Source of the DNA: Olsenella sp. An290
GTDB lineage: Bacteria; Actinomycetota; Coriobacteriia; Coriobacteriales; Atopobiaceae
DNA length: 64,000 nt
Reading direction: 5' to 3'
Assembly (NCBI RefSeq): GCF_002159535.1
Contig: NZ_NFIU01000004.1
Span: forward strand, 62,001 to 126,000
Under the pieces are notes generated by a model, which was given only the letters and a program-made list of their open reading frames with translations, searched no databases and was not told where the DNA came from. The stretch's first letter is position 1, and every line of letters starts with the position of its first letter. Below are positions 18,350-25,433 of this stretch, piece after piece. A program made the position numbers and the translations under genes.

Positions 18350-19267
18350 CTAGCTTTGATTGGCAAACTTAACGCCCATCTCTGTGTTGATCTGAACAAG
18401 GACTTCCGTACTGATTCTCCCTTGGTAAGCCCGGATGAGCGAATTGAGAGTGTCGATCATTGCGTGTGTATCCCCTTCGGGGAGAACAACACATAGTTCA
18501 TCAAACATATCCGCGAAGCGAGCTCCTTTTACTGTGGCGCAGTAGAGTCTCTCGTCATGAGCACAGATGTTTCTATACCCAACGAGAACGTCGAACGCTC
18601 TCAGGAGGTCATGAGGGTTGAGTCGGACACCTCTTCCGGAGATTTCGCCGACGATCTTGCAGGCTGCGTTCTGAACGCCTCTCTTTTGGAGTTGGTAGAA
18701 GTGAGCGATATTGCCGAAGGTTAGGTCATTCTGAAGAACCCAGAGGGGAACCTTTCCATAGCTGTTGAGATAGTGCTTCACGAAGGGTCGCATCTTCTTC
18801 TTGTTGGTGAGCTTTCCGTTCAGGATCTTCATGAGGTTGGCCATGTTTGTTGCGTGCTCTTCAGCTTTGTTTCCTTGGTAGGACTTTGGCACCAACATGT
18901 CCTTTGCCGAAGTGTAGTTTGATCGTTCGAGGTAGGCCTCCGCGTCCCGATTCCTCTCACAGAAGGCGTAGACGACTGCGTTCTTGAGCGCAGACTCCGC
19001 GGCGGTTAGGTAGGGGAACGTTGACTCCCTCAGATTCCGGTCAAACATAAAGAGGTCATATATCTGTTGGAAGGTTGTACCTTCGAGATAGACGTCGTCG
19101 GCGGAAGACTTCATTGCTTCTCTATCAAGGAATGGGGCTTTGTATCCATTGATGATGGCGTAGTAGCTCTCTCGCTTGATTGCCGCCGCCGTCTTTTTGT
19201 CCGTGACAATCCCGCGACTTTCCATGAGCTCAACGAGCTGGTCAATAGTCTTGAATTCCTTGGCCAT
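18350..19267 (-). CDS. Abi family protein (HEPN-type abortive infection)
   Basis: Encodes 305 residues of the AbiD/AbiF-like Abi_2 family. The ATG at 19267 is preferred since GAGGGGG precedes it; an earlier in-frame start lacks this. Family marks are ESYYAIINGYKAPF near the start, FDRNLRESTFPYLTAAE in the middle, PLWVLQNDLTFGNIAHFY, and RNICAHDERLY near residue 230, an R-x4-H motif of HEPN ribonucleases. Such proteins are thought to stop growth of infected cells by RNA cleavage. A promoter (19373-19400, minus strand) and a leader hairpin lie upstream. Confidence 0.85.
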   Translation of the reverse strand: MAKEFKTIDQLVELMESRGIVTDKKTAAAIKRESYYAIINGYKAPFLDREAMKSSADDVYLEGTTFQQIYDLFMFDRNLRESTFPYLTAAESALKNAVVYAFCERNRDAEAYLERSNYTSAKDMLVPKSYQGNKAEEHATNMANLMKILNGKLTNKKKMRPFVKHYLNSYGKVPLWVLQNDLTFGNIAHFYQLQKRGVQNAACKIVGEISGRGVRLNPHDLLRAFDVLVGYRNICAHDERLYCATVKGARFADMFDELCVVLPEGDTHAMIDTLNSLIRAYQGRISTEVLVQINTEMGVKFANQS

Positions 19268-19274
19268 GGTGACC

Positions 19275-19420
19275 CCCTCGTAAGTCAAAGGGCCGCTACC
19301 GGACAAGCCCGGCAGCGACCCTTCTTTGTCACCGCCTCACGTAGAGTCCACGGTGACTGCATCACTGCTCTTATAATACCCGCGATGCTGATGCGGTCAA
19401 GAAATCTTTACATCCGGCTG
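19275..19420 (-). promoter_or_regulatory. Abi gene promoter and hairpin leader (copy A of a repeat)
   Basis: On the minus strand TTGACC (19395-19400), 16 bases, then TATTAT (19373-19378) form a good sigma70-type promoter. The inferred ~100-base leader contains a strong hairpin: GGGCCGCTACCGG (19290-19302 on the plus strand) pairs with CCGGCAGCGACCC (19309-19321). The whole block recurs at 22685-22830 without an Abi gene. The hairpin may control Abi expression by attenuation or RNA stability; that is inference. Confidence 0.6.
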
Positions 19421-19790
19421 GATATGAACGTGTTTGGGCATCTGGCCGTCAATGAAAGCTGCGGGGACAGGTAATCTTGCAACAAGTTGTTGCACAATTC
19501 CTGACGCCAAGTTTCTCCCACAAGTTGCGGGAGAATTGTTCTTGGTCTTATGAACTAAGCTACGGCGTATATGGGTGCCAGGGCAGTCTCAAACACGATG
19601 GTTACTGGGGGATTGATTGCCACAACTTGTGGCAGATTTTGTCGCTCTTATCGATATATCTCGTGCTTCCATTTCTGGCAGGCACCACAACGTCGAACAT
19701 TTTATAGCGGTACCATATCCAATGTCTGCTCTGGATTGATGTCCGTTGAGTGCCTATGATGGGCAGGCCGTTGATAAAGAGGAGGCTGGC
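19421..19790. other. Intergenic DNA with a decayed palindrome cluster
   Basis: No intact gene. Between 19479 and 19634 lie three related palindromes, listed separately. The right end carries the GAGGAGG ribosome site of the ADP-ribosylglycohydrolase gene at 19791. A 76-residue frame crosses the palindromes but has no family resemblance as a whole. Confidence 0.4.
19479..19634. repeat. Three related palindromes with ACAAGTTGT-like cores
   Basis: GCAACAAGTTGTTGC (19479-19493, perfect), TTCTCCCACAAGTTGCGGGAGAA arms (19513-19535, near perfect) and TGCCACAACTTGTGGCA (19618-19634, perfect). Each can be read as Pro/Gln-Leu/Val-Val-Ala (PQLVA-like). That is the kind of linker text found between the two domains of DUF1016 proteins, one of which is truncated at 17924-18346. 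This may therefore be the shattered middle of such a gene, or a regulatory structure. Confidence 0.45.
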
Positions 19791-20570
19791 GTGGCAAGAA
19801 CACTTCGCGACTGCGTCTACGGCCAGGCGGTGGCCGACGCGCTGGGCGTGCCGTACGAGTTTCGCCCGCGGGGCTCGTTCCGCTGCGCGGACATGGTCGG
19901 CCACGGCAGCCACAACAAGCCGGCAGGCACGTGGAGCGACGACACGTCGATGACGCTCGCGGTCTGTGACAGCTACCGTGAGCTGGGGCGCATTGACGTC
20001 GATGACATCCGCGGGCGCTTCGTGCGGTGGTACCGCGAGGATGCCTACACCGTAGACGGGCTCTTCGACGTGGGCAACGCCACGCGCGAGGCGCTCGAGC
20101 GCGGGCACGGCCTTGCGGGGGAGCGGGACAACGGCAACGGCTCGCTCATGCGCACGGTCCCGCTCGCGTTCACCGACGCCGCTGACGACGAGGTGCGCGC
20201 CGTCTCCGCGATCACGCACGCGCACCCGACCTCGACGGAGCCATGCGTCGCTATGGTGCATATCGCGCGGGACCTCATCGCCGGCGCGAGCCCGGCGGAC
20301 GTGGCGGGCGACGTCGCCGCGCGACCCGTGGACGAGATCCGCTCTACCGGCTTCGTGCGCCACACCTTCGACGCCGCGCTCTGGTGTCTGGCCAACACGT
20401 CGAGCTACGCCGAGTGCGCGCTCGCCGCGGTGAACCTCGGGGACGACACGGACACCACGGCCGCCGTCGCCGGCGCGCTCGCCGGCATCGTCTACGGCAT
20501 CGAGGGGATTCCGTCCGAGTGGCTCGACAAGCTGCGGGGAAAGGGCCTCATCGAGAGCTGCCTGTTTTGA
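19791..20570 (+). CDS. ADP-ribosylglycohydrolase (DraG-like), copy 1
   Basis: Encodes 259 residues of the ADP-ribosylglycohydrolase family, which removes ADP-ribose from proteins or small molecules using two metal ions. Visible motifs: GQAVADALGVPYEFRPRG (metal-site region), GTWSDDTSM (first catalytic/metal Asp pair), GERDNGNGSLMR, AITHAHP and NLGDDTDTTAAVAGALAG (second metal Asp pair). GTG at 19791 follows GAGGAGG. The gene is about 95% identical by eye to copy 2 at 34124, and a third, broken relative lies at 42049. These are repeats that could recombine. Confidence 0.9.
   Translation: MARTLRDCVYGQAVADALGVPYEFRPRGSFRCADMVGHGSHNKPAGTWSDDTSMTLAVCDSYRELGRIDVDDIRGRFVRWYREDAYTVDGLFDVGNATREALERGHGLAGERDNGNGSLMRTVPLAFTDAADDEVRAVSAITHAHPTSTEPCVAMVHIARDLIAGASPADVAGDVAARPVDEIRSTGFVRHTFDAALWCLANTSSYAECALAAVNLGDDTDTTAAVAGALAGIVYGIEGIPSEWLDKLRGKGLIESCLF
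19800..20565 (+). repeat. Direct repeat, left copy (pairs with 34130-34895)
   Basis: The coding sequences of ADP-ribosylglycohydrolase copies 1 and 2 match almost base for base across about 760 bp, for example 20150-20300 against 34480-34630. Both are on the plus strand, so recombination between them would remove or amplify the 14.3 kb that carries the Panacea toxin-antitoxin, CRISPR-Cas and YoeB genes. Confidence 0.85.
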
Positions 20571-20745
20571 GGGTGAGCGGTAATAACTCCGTTTTGCGCA
20601 TGCTTGAAACCTCGACTGCTTTGCATGTTGCGCTCAAGATTGCTCGCGAGTCCTTCTTGGTTGAGACCAGCGTTTCTATACGCATCCGTGGCTTGTTGCG
20701 TACTATGCTGTGTAATCATATGATTACACTCAGCTCGAGAGGAGG
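20571..20745. other. Promoter region of the MqsR-like/Panacea operon
   Basis: No gene. It contains the perfect 18-bp palindrome at 20711-20728, then GAGAGGAGGG before the toxin start at 20749. Confidence 0.5.
20711..20728. promoter_or_regulatory. 18-bp perfect palindrome, probable operator
   Basis: TGTAATCATATGATTACA is perfectly symmetric and lies 20 bases before the toxin start. The antitoxin of this operon has an Xre-type helix-turn-helix, and MqsA-like antitoxins repress their own operons by binding such palindromes, so this is the likely autoregulatory site. Confidence 0.65.
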
Positions 20746-20748
20746 GTG

Positions 20749-21090
20749 ATGGACCAAAGGACTTTGTTTCTGCGGCAGGTCAAGCTGTTCGTCGAAAAGC
20801 ACGGGTTCATCCTCGTCCCTCGCGAGCAGAACATCTCATTCATGGCTGAGCATGGTATGACGGTAGATGACCTGAGGCGAGTGATTCTCTCGCTAGAGCC
20901 GAGAGACATGTTCGACGGGCCGGAGCCAGACAGGGACCCTCGACGCGCCGAGAAGTGGACCGTGGCGGAATTCTCGCCGGAGTATGAGGAAGAAACGCTG
21001 TATCTGAAGTTGTCTGTTCGAACGGACGTGGAGCGATGTAAGTGCTTGTCGGTAAAGCTGTATGTGGACCGACGGGGGACGAGGGAATGA
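20749..21090 (+). CDS. MqsR-like toxin of a Panacea-type toxin-antitoxin pair
   Basis: Encodes 113 residues: FLRQVKLFVEKHGFILVPREQN at the start, MTVDDLRRVILSLEPRDMFDGPEPD in the centre, and a beta-rich end with LYLKLSV and LSVKLYVDRRG. The size, the order before the antitoxin and the text suggest an MqsR/RelE-fold mRNA interferase-like toxin, but the match is by impression. GAGAGGAGGG precedes the ATG; a GTG three bases earlier is possible. The stop overlaps the antitoxin start (ATGA, 21087-21090), so the two are translated together. Confidence 0.6.
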   Translation: MDQRTLFLRQVKLFVEKHGFILVPREQNISFMAEHGMTVDDLRRVILSLEPRDMFDGPEPDRDPRRAEKWTVAEFSPEYEEETLYLKLSVRTDVERCKCLSVKLYVDRRGTRE

Positions 21091-22127
21091 ACGCAGAGAA
21101 GATGCTGAACACATACTGCCCTGAATGCGACCGTGAGGTCGACGCGCGGCTTGAGCACAGGGCCGAGACGTTGCCCGTCAAGGGCGAGCCGACCTCCTAT
21201 GATGCCGAGGTGGCCGTCTGCCCGTGCTGCGGCGAGGCGATTGGTGACTCCCGCGTCGAGGAGGGCAATCTGCGCCGCGCATACTCCGCCTATTGCGCGG
21301 CTCATGGCCTCATGGCCCCCGACGAGGTCAAGGAGCTTAGGAACAGCTATGGCCTGTCCCTGCGCGAGTTCAGTAAGTTCCTCGGCTTTGGCGAGCAGAC
21401 GATCGCCCGCTATGAGTCGGGTGCCATTCCCGATGACTCGCACAACACCATGCTCAAGCTTGCCTCGACGGCAGAGGGGGCGGCCTCCCTGCTGTCGGTT
21501 AGGGAGAGCCAGCTTAGTGGGAGGACGGCGTCAGCAGTCCGACGGTTCATCGAGAGCAGGACCCCGCTCTCTGGGCTGGCCGCAGCTTTCGCCGCGTGTC
21601 AGCGGCCGTCTCAGGAGATGGTGACACCGAGCGGTCGCAACGGCTTCCGCTCCTTCAGCATGGATCGCGTTGCCGCCGTGGTGTGCGAGCTCGCCGCTCG
21701 TTGCAAGGATCTCTACAAGACAAAGCTCCAGAAGGCGATGTTCTTCACCGACTTCCTCTGCTATGCAAGGACGTCTCGATCTATGACCGGACTTGCCTAC
21801 GCGCATGCGGACTATGGCCCCGTAATGGACGGCAGGGACAGGATCGTCGCCGAGCTTCAGGATGCGGGCTTCGTTGAGCTCACGGAGAAGGGCTGGGGCG
21901 AGGTCGTGGTTCCCGTGTGCTGTCCGGAAGGCATTCTCAGCGAGGATGAGATCCGGCTCGTCGACGAGGTCGCCGACTTCGTCAATACGTTTGAGACGTC
22001 GTCGGAGATCTCGTCCTTCTCGCACGAGCTCGATGCCTGGAGCGACACCGATAGTGGCCAGTTCATCGAATACGATTCGAATGCTGGTCAGGTTGAGGCC
22101 GCAGTTGCTCGAAGAATGGCAGGCTGA
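21087..22127 (+). CDS. Zinc-finger/HTH antitoxin with Panacea (SocA-like) domain
   Basis: Encodes 346 residues. The N-terminal zinc finger has CPECDRE and CPCCGE pairs (YgiT/MqsA type). Residues ~75-135 form an Xre helix-turn-helix (LRNSYGLSLREFSKFLGFGEQTIARYESG). From ~190 comes a Panacea/DUF4065 domain (LYKTKLQKAMFFTDFLCYARTSRS in parts, GLAYAHADYGPV). Panacea domains act as antitoxins for many unrelated toxins, some through a protease or chaperone. It probably neutralises the toxin overlapping its start and represses the operon at 20711-20728. A shredded second copy lies at 17650-17770. Confidence 0.85.
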   Translation: MNAEKMLNTYCPECDREVDARLEHRAETLPVKGEPTSYDAEVAVCPCCGEAIGDSRVEEGNLRRAYSAYCAAHGLMAPDEVKELRNSYGLSLREFSKFLGFGEQTIARYESGAIPDDSHNTMLKLASTAEGAASLLSVRESQLSGRTASAVRRFIESRTPLSGLAAAFAACQRPSQEMVTPSGRNGFRSFSMDRVAAVVCELAARCKDLYKTKLQKAMFFTDFLCYARTSRSMTGLAYAHADYGPVMDGRDRIVAELQDAGFVELTEKGWGEVVVPVCCPEGILSEDEIRLVDEVADFVNTFETSSEISSFSHELDAWSDTDSGQFIEYDSNAGQVEAAVARRMAG

Positions 22128-22129
22128 AC

Positions 22130-22270
22130 ATGGGCGCACGCGATTGCGACAGTCTCATTGAGAACCGCTATCTCAACGACAAGCTCTTGAAGAGCCGCGA
22201 GCACTTTGCCCGCAGCGAAGTTTCTGAGCTTGAATTCGCCCGTGCGATGGACGCTCGCTACTTGCGCTGA
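22130..22270 (+). CDS. Small unrecognised frame after the antitoxin
   Basis: An ATG two bases after the antitoxin stop opens 46 codons (MGARDCDSLIENRYLNDKLL and on to RAMDARYLR) ending at TGA 22270. The composition is protein-like and the spacing fits a third operon gene or a gene remnant. No family is recognised and no separate ribosome site is evident. Confidence 0.35.
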   Translation: MGARDCDSLIENRYLNDKLLKSREHFARSEVSELEFARAMDARYLR

Positions 22271-22300
22271 GGGATCAACCCATACGGGAGGGAGGTGCTC

Positions 22301-22639
22301 ATGTGCCACACGCTCGACGAGATTCGCGACGCGGTGAGTTCCGTGGCGGTGGAGTACAACTCGACGGCACCCGATGACGCCCGCATTCGCAGGGTCTTCC
22401 TGTTTGGCAGCTACGCCAAAGGTGCGGCCGACGATGACTCTGACGTCGATCTTCTCGTCTCGTTTTCATCTTCGGTGGTGAGTCTCTTCACACTCGTGCG
22501 GGTGCTCGAAGCTATGGAGAGCCGCCTGAGCGTTTCCGTGGACCTTGTTCAGGGGCCGCTTCCCAAGGATGCTCTTTTCGATGTGGGGGAGAGGGTGTCG
22601 CTCTACGAAGAAGAAGCCTGGCAGGCAATATATATATAG
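22301..22639 (+). CDS. MNT-type nucleotidyltransferase (MntA-like)
   Basis: Encodes 112 residues. The nucleotidyltransferase motif FLFGSYAKGAADDDSDVDLLV gives GS-x10-D-x-D with both metal-binding aspartates, as in MntA antitoxins that AMPylate HEPN toxins. The ATG at 22301 is five bases after GGAGG. No HEPN (HepT/DUF86) partner is adjacent on either side, so the gene is an orphan, or its partner was lost. A hairpin terminator follows at 22700. Confidence 0.75.
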   Translation: MCHTLDEIRDAVSSVAVEYNSTAPDDARIRRVFLFGSYAKGAADDDSDVDLLVSFSSSVVSLFTLVRVLEAMESRLSVSVDLVQGPLPKDALFDVGERVSLYEEEAWQAIYI

Positions 22640-22684
22640 AGCACCCAGGTAATTAACCAACATGCCCTTTGTTGAAGCGTAGTC

Positions 22685-22830
22685 CCCTCGCAAGTCAGAG
22701 GGTCGCTGCCGAACAGGCCTGACAGCGACCCTTCTTTGTCACCGCCTCGCGTAGAGTTCACGACGACTGCATCGCGGCTATTTTATTGCCCGTGGTGTTG
22801 GTGCGGTTAAGTAATCTCTGCATCGAGACG
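22685..22830. repeat. Copy B of the Abi promoter/leader block
   Basis: From CCCTCG at 22685 this segment aligns with 19275-19420 at roughly 80% identity by eye, including the hairpin and the ATCGC-rich promoter part. In this copy the -35/-10 boxes are degenerate and no Abi gene adjoins. It ends just before the CRISPR array (22839). It looks like the scar of a lost Abi gene or of a duplication. Confidence 0.6.
22700..22731 (+). terminator. Intrinsic terminator-like hairpin
   Basis: GGGTCGCTG (22700-22708) pairs with CAGCGACCC (22723-22731) and TTCTTTG follows. It sits after the nucleotidyltransferase gene and may end its transcript; it may also block read-through from the plus strand into the CRISPR array. 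Confidence 0.55.
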
Positions 22831-22838
22831 GCGGAATT

Positions 22839-23955
22839 GTTTACGTCCCCTCGCGGGGATTGGGGTCAAGGACCATCAACATGTCCCAGGCAACTGGACA
22901 GATGGCGTACTTCCAGTTTCCGTCCCCTCGCGGGGATTGGGGCCAAGAACCTCTCAAGGTGAAGGAAGACTACGAGAAGAAGTCCTTCCTCTAGTTTCCG
23001 TCCCCTCGCGGGGATTGGGGTCAAGGACCAAGCCGACATGGAACGTGCTCACCCCGAGGACCATGACCAAGTTTCCGTCCCCTCGCGGGGATTGGGGTCA
23101 AGGACCGCCAACAGGTGGGTCCCGTGCAACCGGGACAACAGGCCCATGGTTTCCGTCCCCTCGCGGGGATTGGGGTCAAGGACCCCGTTGCGATGAGATT
23201 AGCGATCGAGCGATCGACCGAAACAAGTTTCCGTCCCCTCGCGGGGATTGGGGTCAAGGACCCTCGAGCAGAGCCACAAGACCTACTCCGAGATCGAGGA
23301 CGATCCGTTTCCGTCCCCTCGCGGGGATTGGGGTCAAGGACCGCGCTGCCACGAAGCAGCAGCAGGACATGGAGCCCGTGTTTCCGTCCCCTCGCGGGGA
23401 TTGGGGTCAAGGACCCTGCAACAACGAGTACAACTTCAACTTCTGGGGCGAGCAGTTTCCGTCCCCTCGCGGGGATTGGGGTCAAGGACCAATAACTCGA
23501 TCGATGTAATAGGGGAAGCAGCAACCCCCGTCACGTTTCCGTCCCCTCGCGGGGATTGGGGTCAAGGACCCCGGCGGGGCGTGGAATGTTCAACCCGCGA
23601 TTGAAGTGTTCAAGTTTCCGTCCCCTCGCGGGGATTGGGGTCAAGGACCTGTTCGAGTGCTGCTGCAACCTGTTCCTGTGCGACGAGATGCCGGTTTCCG
23701 TCCCCTCGCGGGGATTGGGGTCAAGGACCCATGATTGAGGATCTCGCAACTGGTAAGAAGCTTTAAGAGTTTCCGTCCCCTCGCGGGGATTGGGGTCAAG
23801 GACCCGTCAGGGTGAGCGAGGTCGACGTCCTGATCTACTTCTTGTTTCCGTCCCCTCGCGGGGATTGGGGTCAAGGACCGATCCCGCTGTACCTTGCGAA
23901 GTCGACCGGGCAATCGTTGGTTTCCGTCCCCTCGCGGGGATTGGGGTCAAGGACC
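22839..23955 (-). CRISPR. Type III-A CRISPR array, 15 repeats and 14 spacers
   Basis: Repeats of 36 bp start at 22839, 22916, 22994, 23071, 23149, 23227, 23307, 23380, 23455, 23535, 23614, 23694, 23769, 23844 and 23920. Spacers are 37-44 bp. On the plus strand each repeat begins GTTTCCGTCCCCTCGCGGGG and ends GTCAAGGACC. Read on the minus strand it ends GGGGACGGAAAC, giving the ACGGAAAC 8-base handle typical of type III crRNA. The array is therefore transcribed on the minus strand, like the cas genes. The two repeats at the low-coordinate end are degenerate (A for C at 22843; two changes in 22916-22951), marking it as the leader-distal end. Confidence 0.97.
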
Positions 23956-24046
23956 CCCATTGACATCTTATCCAAAATGGGATAGCAACACTGTGCCCAA
24001 CGACGCGAAGCCTGCTGAGCGCAAAACACCACTCCTAAAGGCACTC
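23956..24046 (-). promoter_or_regulatory. Presumed CRISPR leader
   Basis: The 91 bases between the newest repeat and the cas2 stop lie at the non-degenerate end of the array and upstream in its direction of transcription. AT-richness is modest. The array could also be read from the cas operon, since cas2 runs straight into it on the same strand. Confidence 0.5.
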
Positions 24047-24400
24047 CTATATGAAGACATTCTCTTCTAGTAGCTCCCCATTATAATCTCCATAAACTGT
24101 TACGCTGCAATTCCCTGCAATCCGGTACAGCCGAATCCTATCGTCTGGGTTGAAAAACCGGTCGGAATCCATGAGTCGAGCTATTTCACAATTCAGCTCG
24201 CGTAGTTGCGTGTTCGTTGCGCGCCCTTCGAAAACCGACTTCTGAATCCTTGTCCCGTAGCGCTTGAGCAATTTCAACAGAATTCGATACTTTTTCTTAT
24301 CCGAGATATCAAACAACGCGATAAAGTAATATCGCGTCTCCGCGGGCGAAGCCCCTCCGATGGCACCAAGATTCAACTCATTTCTCTCCAAGCTGCCCAT
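24047..24400 (-). CDS. cas2: CRISPR-associated endonuclease Cas2
   Basis: Encodes 117 residues. After a ~20-residue lead, YYFIALFDISDKKKYRILLKLLKRYGTRIQKSVFEG is the Cas2 ferredoxin-like core, with the conserved aspartate in LFDIS. It structurally supports Cas1 during insertion of new spacers. The ATG at 24400 lies one base after the cas1 stop, so the genes are tightly coupled. The lead peptide is longer than usual, but no better start with a ribosome site is seen. Confidence 0.9.
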   Translation of the reverse strand: MGSLERNELNLGAIGGASPAETRYYFIALFDISDKKKYRILLKLLKRYGTRIQKSVFEGRATNTQLRELNCEIARLMDSDRFFNPDDRIRLYRIAGNCSVTVYGDYNGELLEENVFI

Positions 24401-24401
24401 C

Positions 24402-25424
24402 TTAATCCCTGTCTTCCGGAACCCAAAGGAACGGTAAGTACAGAGAAGGGTCCTTCTGCTCGATTGCTATTATCAGACTCCTGATCATAGTATCCAACGC
24501 CACGCGGAAGCTATACTTTCGCCTGTCCCCGAAATGCAGATAATAGGCGTGCTTTTCTAGGGCTATGCCTGACAGATAGCCGGATAGCTCTTTTGCCACC
24601 CCTCGTTTCATATAAACTGCGCCCGCGTCGTTATGATAGAAATCGTTCGGATGTACATCACCGGACCAAGCAAAATCGACGATTGCGGCATCAATAACAG
24701 GGGCGCGAAACGCTTCAATCAAATCTGAAGCCAGGGCCGCGTGCCCAAACTTAAGTTGGTGGAGAAATGAGAAGTACGGATGCAGCCCCGCCCGCTCGAT
24801 AGCTCCGATAATCGTTCTAAAGTAGATGCTGTAACCGAATGACAGCATAGAGTTGAATGGGTCCTTTGGTGGACGGGCACTCCGTCCACTAAAGGCAAAC
24901 TCATCGGGTAACAACCGCGAAAGGCATTGAAAGTACGTTCTCGCGGCGTTGCCTTCGTACCCCATCAATTCATCTATGCTGGTACATTCTTGAATCCTCT
25001 GGATTGAATGGCCGAGGGGCTGCAGCTCTTTGTCGGTAAAGACATAAACATCAGAACGGCGCAGCAGGTAGGTGAGACTATTCCTGACCTTCGCATCGAC
25101 AATGCTCCGCGCGATTCCGAGGCTGAAAGTCGAATCATCGGAGGCGTACATCTGCATTTTGTGGCGTATAGGGTCGATCCGGTCGAACGACTCAACCTTC
25201 CCAAAGTAATGTCCGTCATCCGAGTAGTAAATTATCGGCACATCGCGTGCGATGCACTCTCGTATCAGTTGCGTTGAGAGCTGAGCCTGTCCGAACACAG
25301 AGATGCTTTCGACCGTGGAAAAGGGCATCTCGCGCTTAGTGCCCTTTCCCAAGTCGGCAATGGTCATCTGCCCCTCACGGAAGCCGAGCTTGATGTCGCT
25401 TTTCATCAGATAGATATGGGACAT
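24402..25424 (-). CDS. cas1: CRISPR-associated integrase Cas1
   Basis: Encodes 340 residues, a normal Cas1 length. The metal-binding residues are visible: Glu in MGYEGNAARTYF, His in LKFGHAALASDLIEAFR, and a following acidic cluster (AFRAPVIDAAIVDF). The N-terminal beta domain begins IYLMKSDIKLGF. It integrates captured DNA as new spacers with Cas2. Nine bases separate it from csm6. Its presence means the locus can probably still adapt. Confidence 0.93.
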   Translation of the reverse strand: MSHIYLMKSDIKLGFREGQMTIADLGKGTKREMPFSTVESISVFGQAQLSTQLIRECIARDVPIIYYSDDGHYFGKVESFDRIDPIRHKMQMYASDDSTFSLGIARSIVDAKVRNSLTYLLRRSDVYVFTDKELQPLGHSIQRIQECTSIDELMGYEGNAARTYFQCLSRLLPDEFAFSGRSARPPKDPFNSMLSFGYSIYFRTIIGAIERAGLHPYFSFLHQLKFGHAALASDLIEAFRAPVIDAAIVDFAWSGDVHPNDFYHNDAGAVYMKRGVAKELSGYLSGIALEKHAYYLHFGDRRKYSFRVALDTMIRSLIIAIEQKDPSLYLPFLWVPEDRD

Positions 25425-25433
25425 CTTCCCCCG

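Noticed and set aside
19477-19707. 76-codon frame over the palindrome cluster
   Set aside because: No ribosome site or family; only short PQLVA-like segments look meaningful, consistent with debris.
22839-22951. Leader end at the low-coordinate side of the array
   Set aside because: The degenerate repeats lie at this end and the crRNA handle reads on the minus strand, placing the leader at the cas2 side.
22937-23524. Long repetitive frames of about 190 and 167 codons
   Set aside because: They are produced by the CRISPR repeats (repeated FPSPRGDWGQGP and SLTPIPARGRK) and are not proteins.
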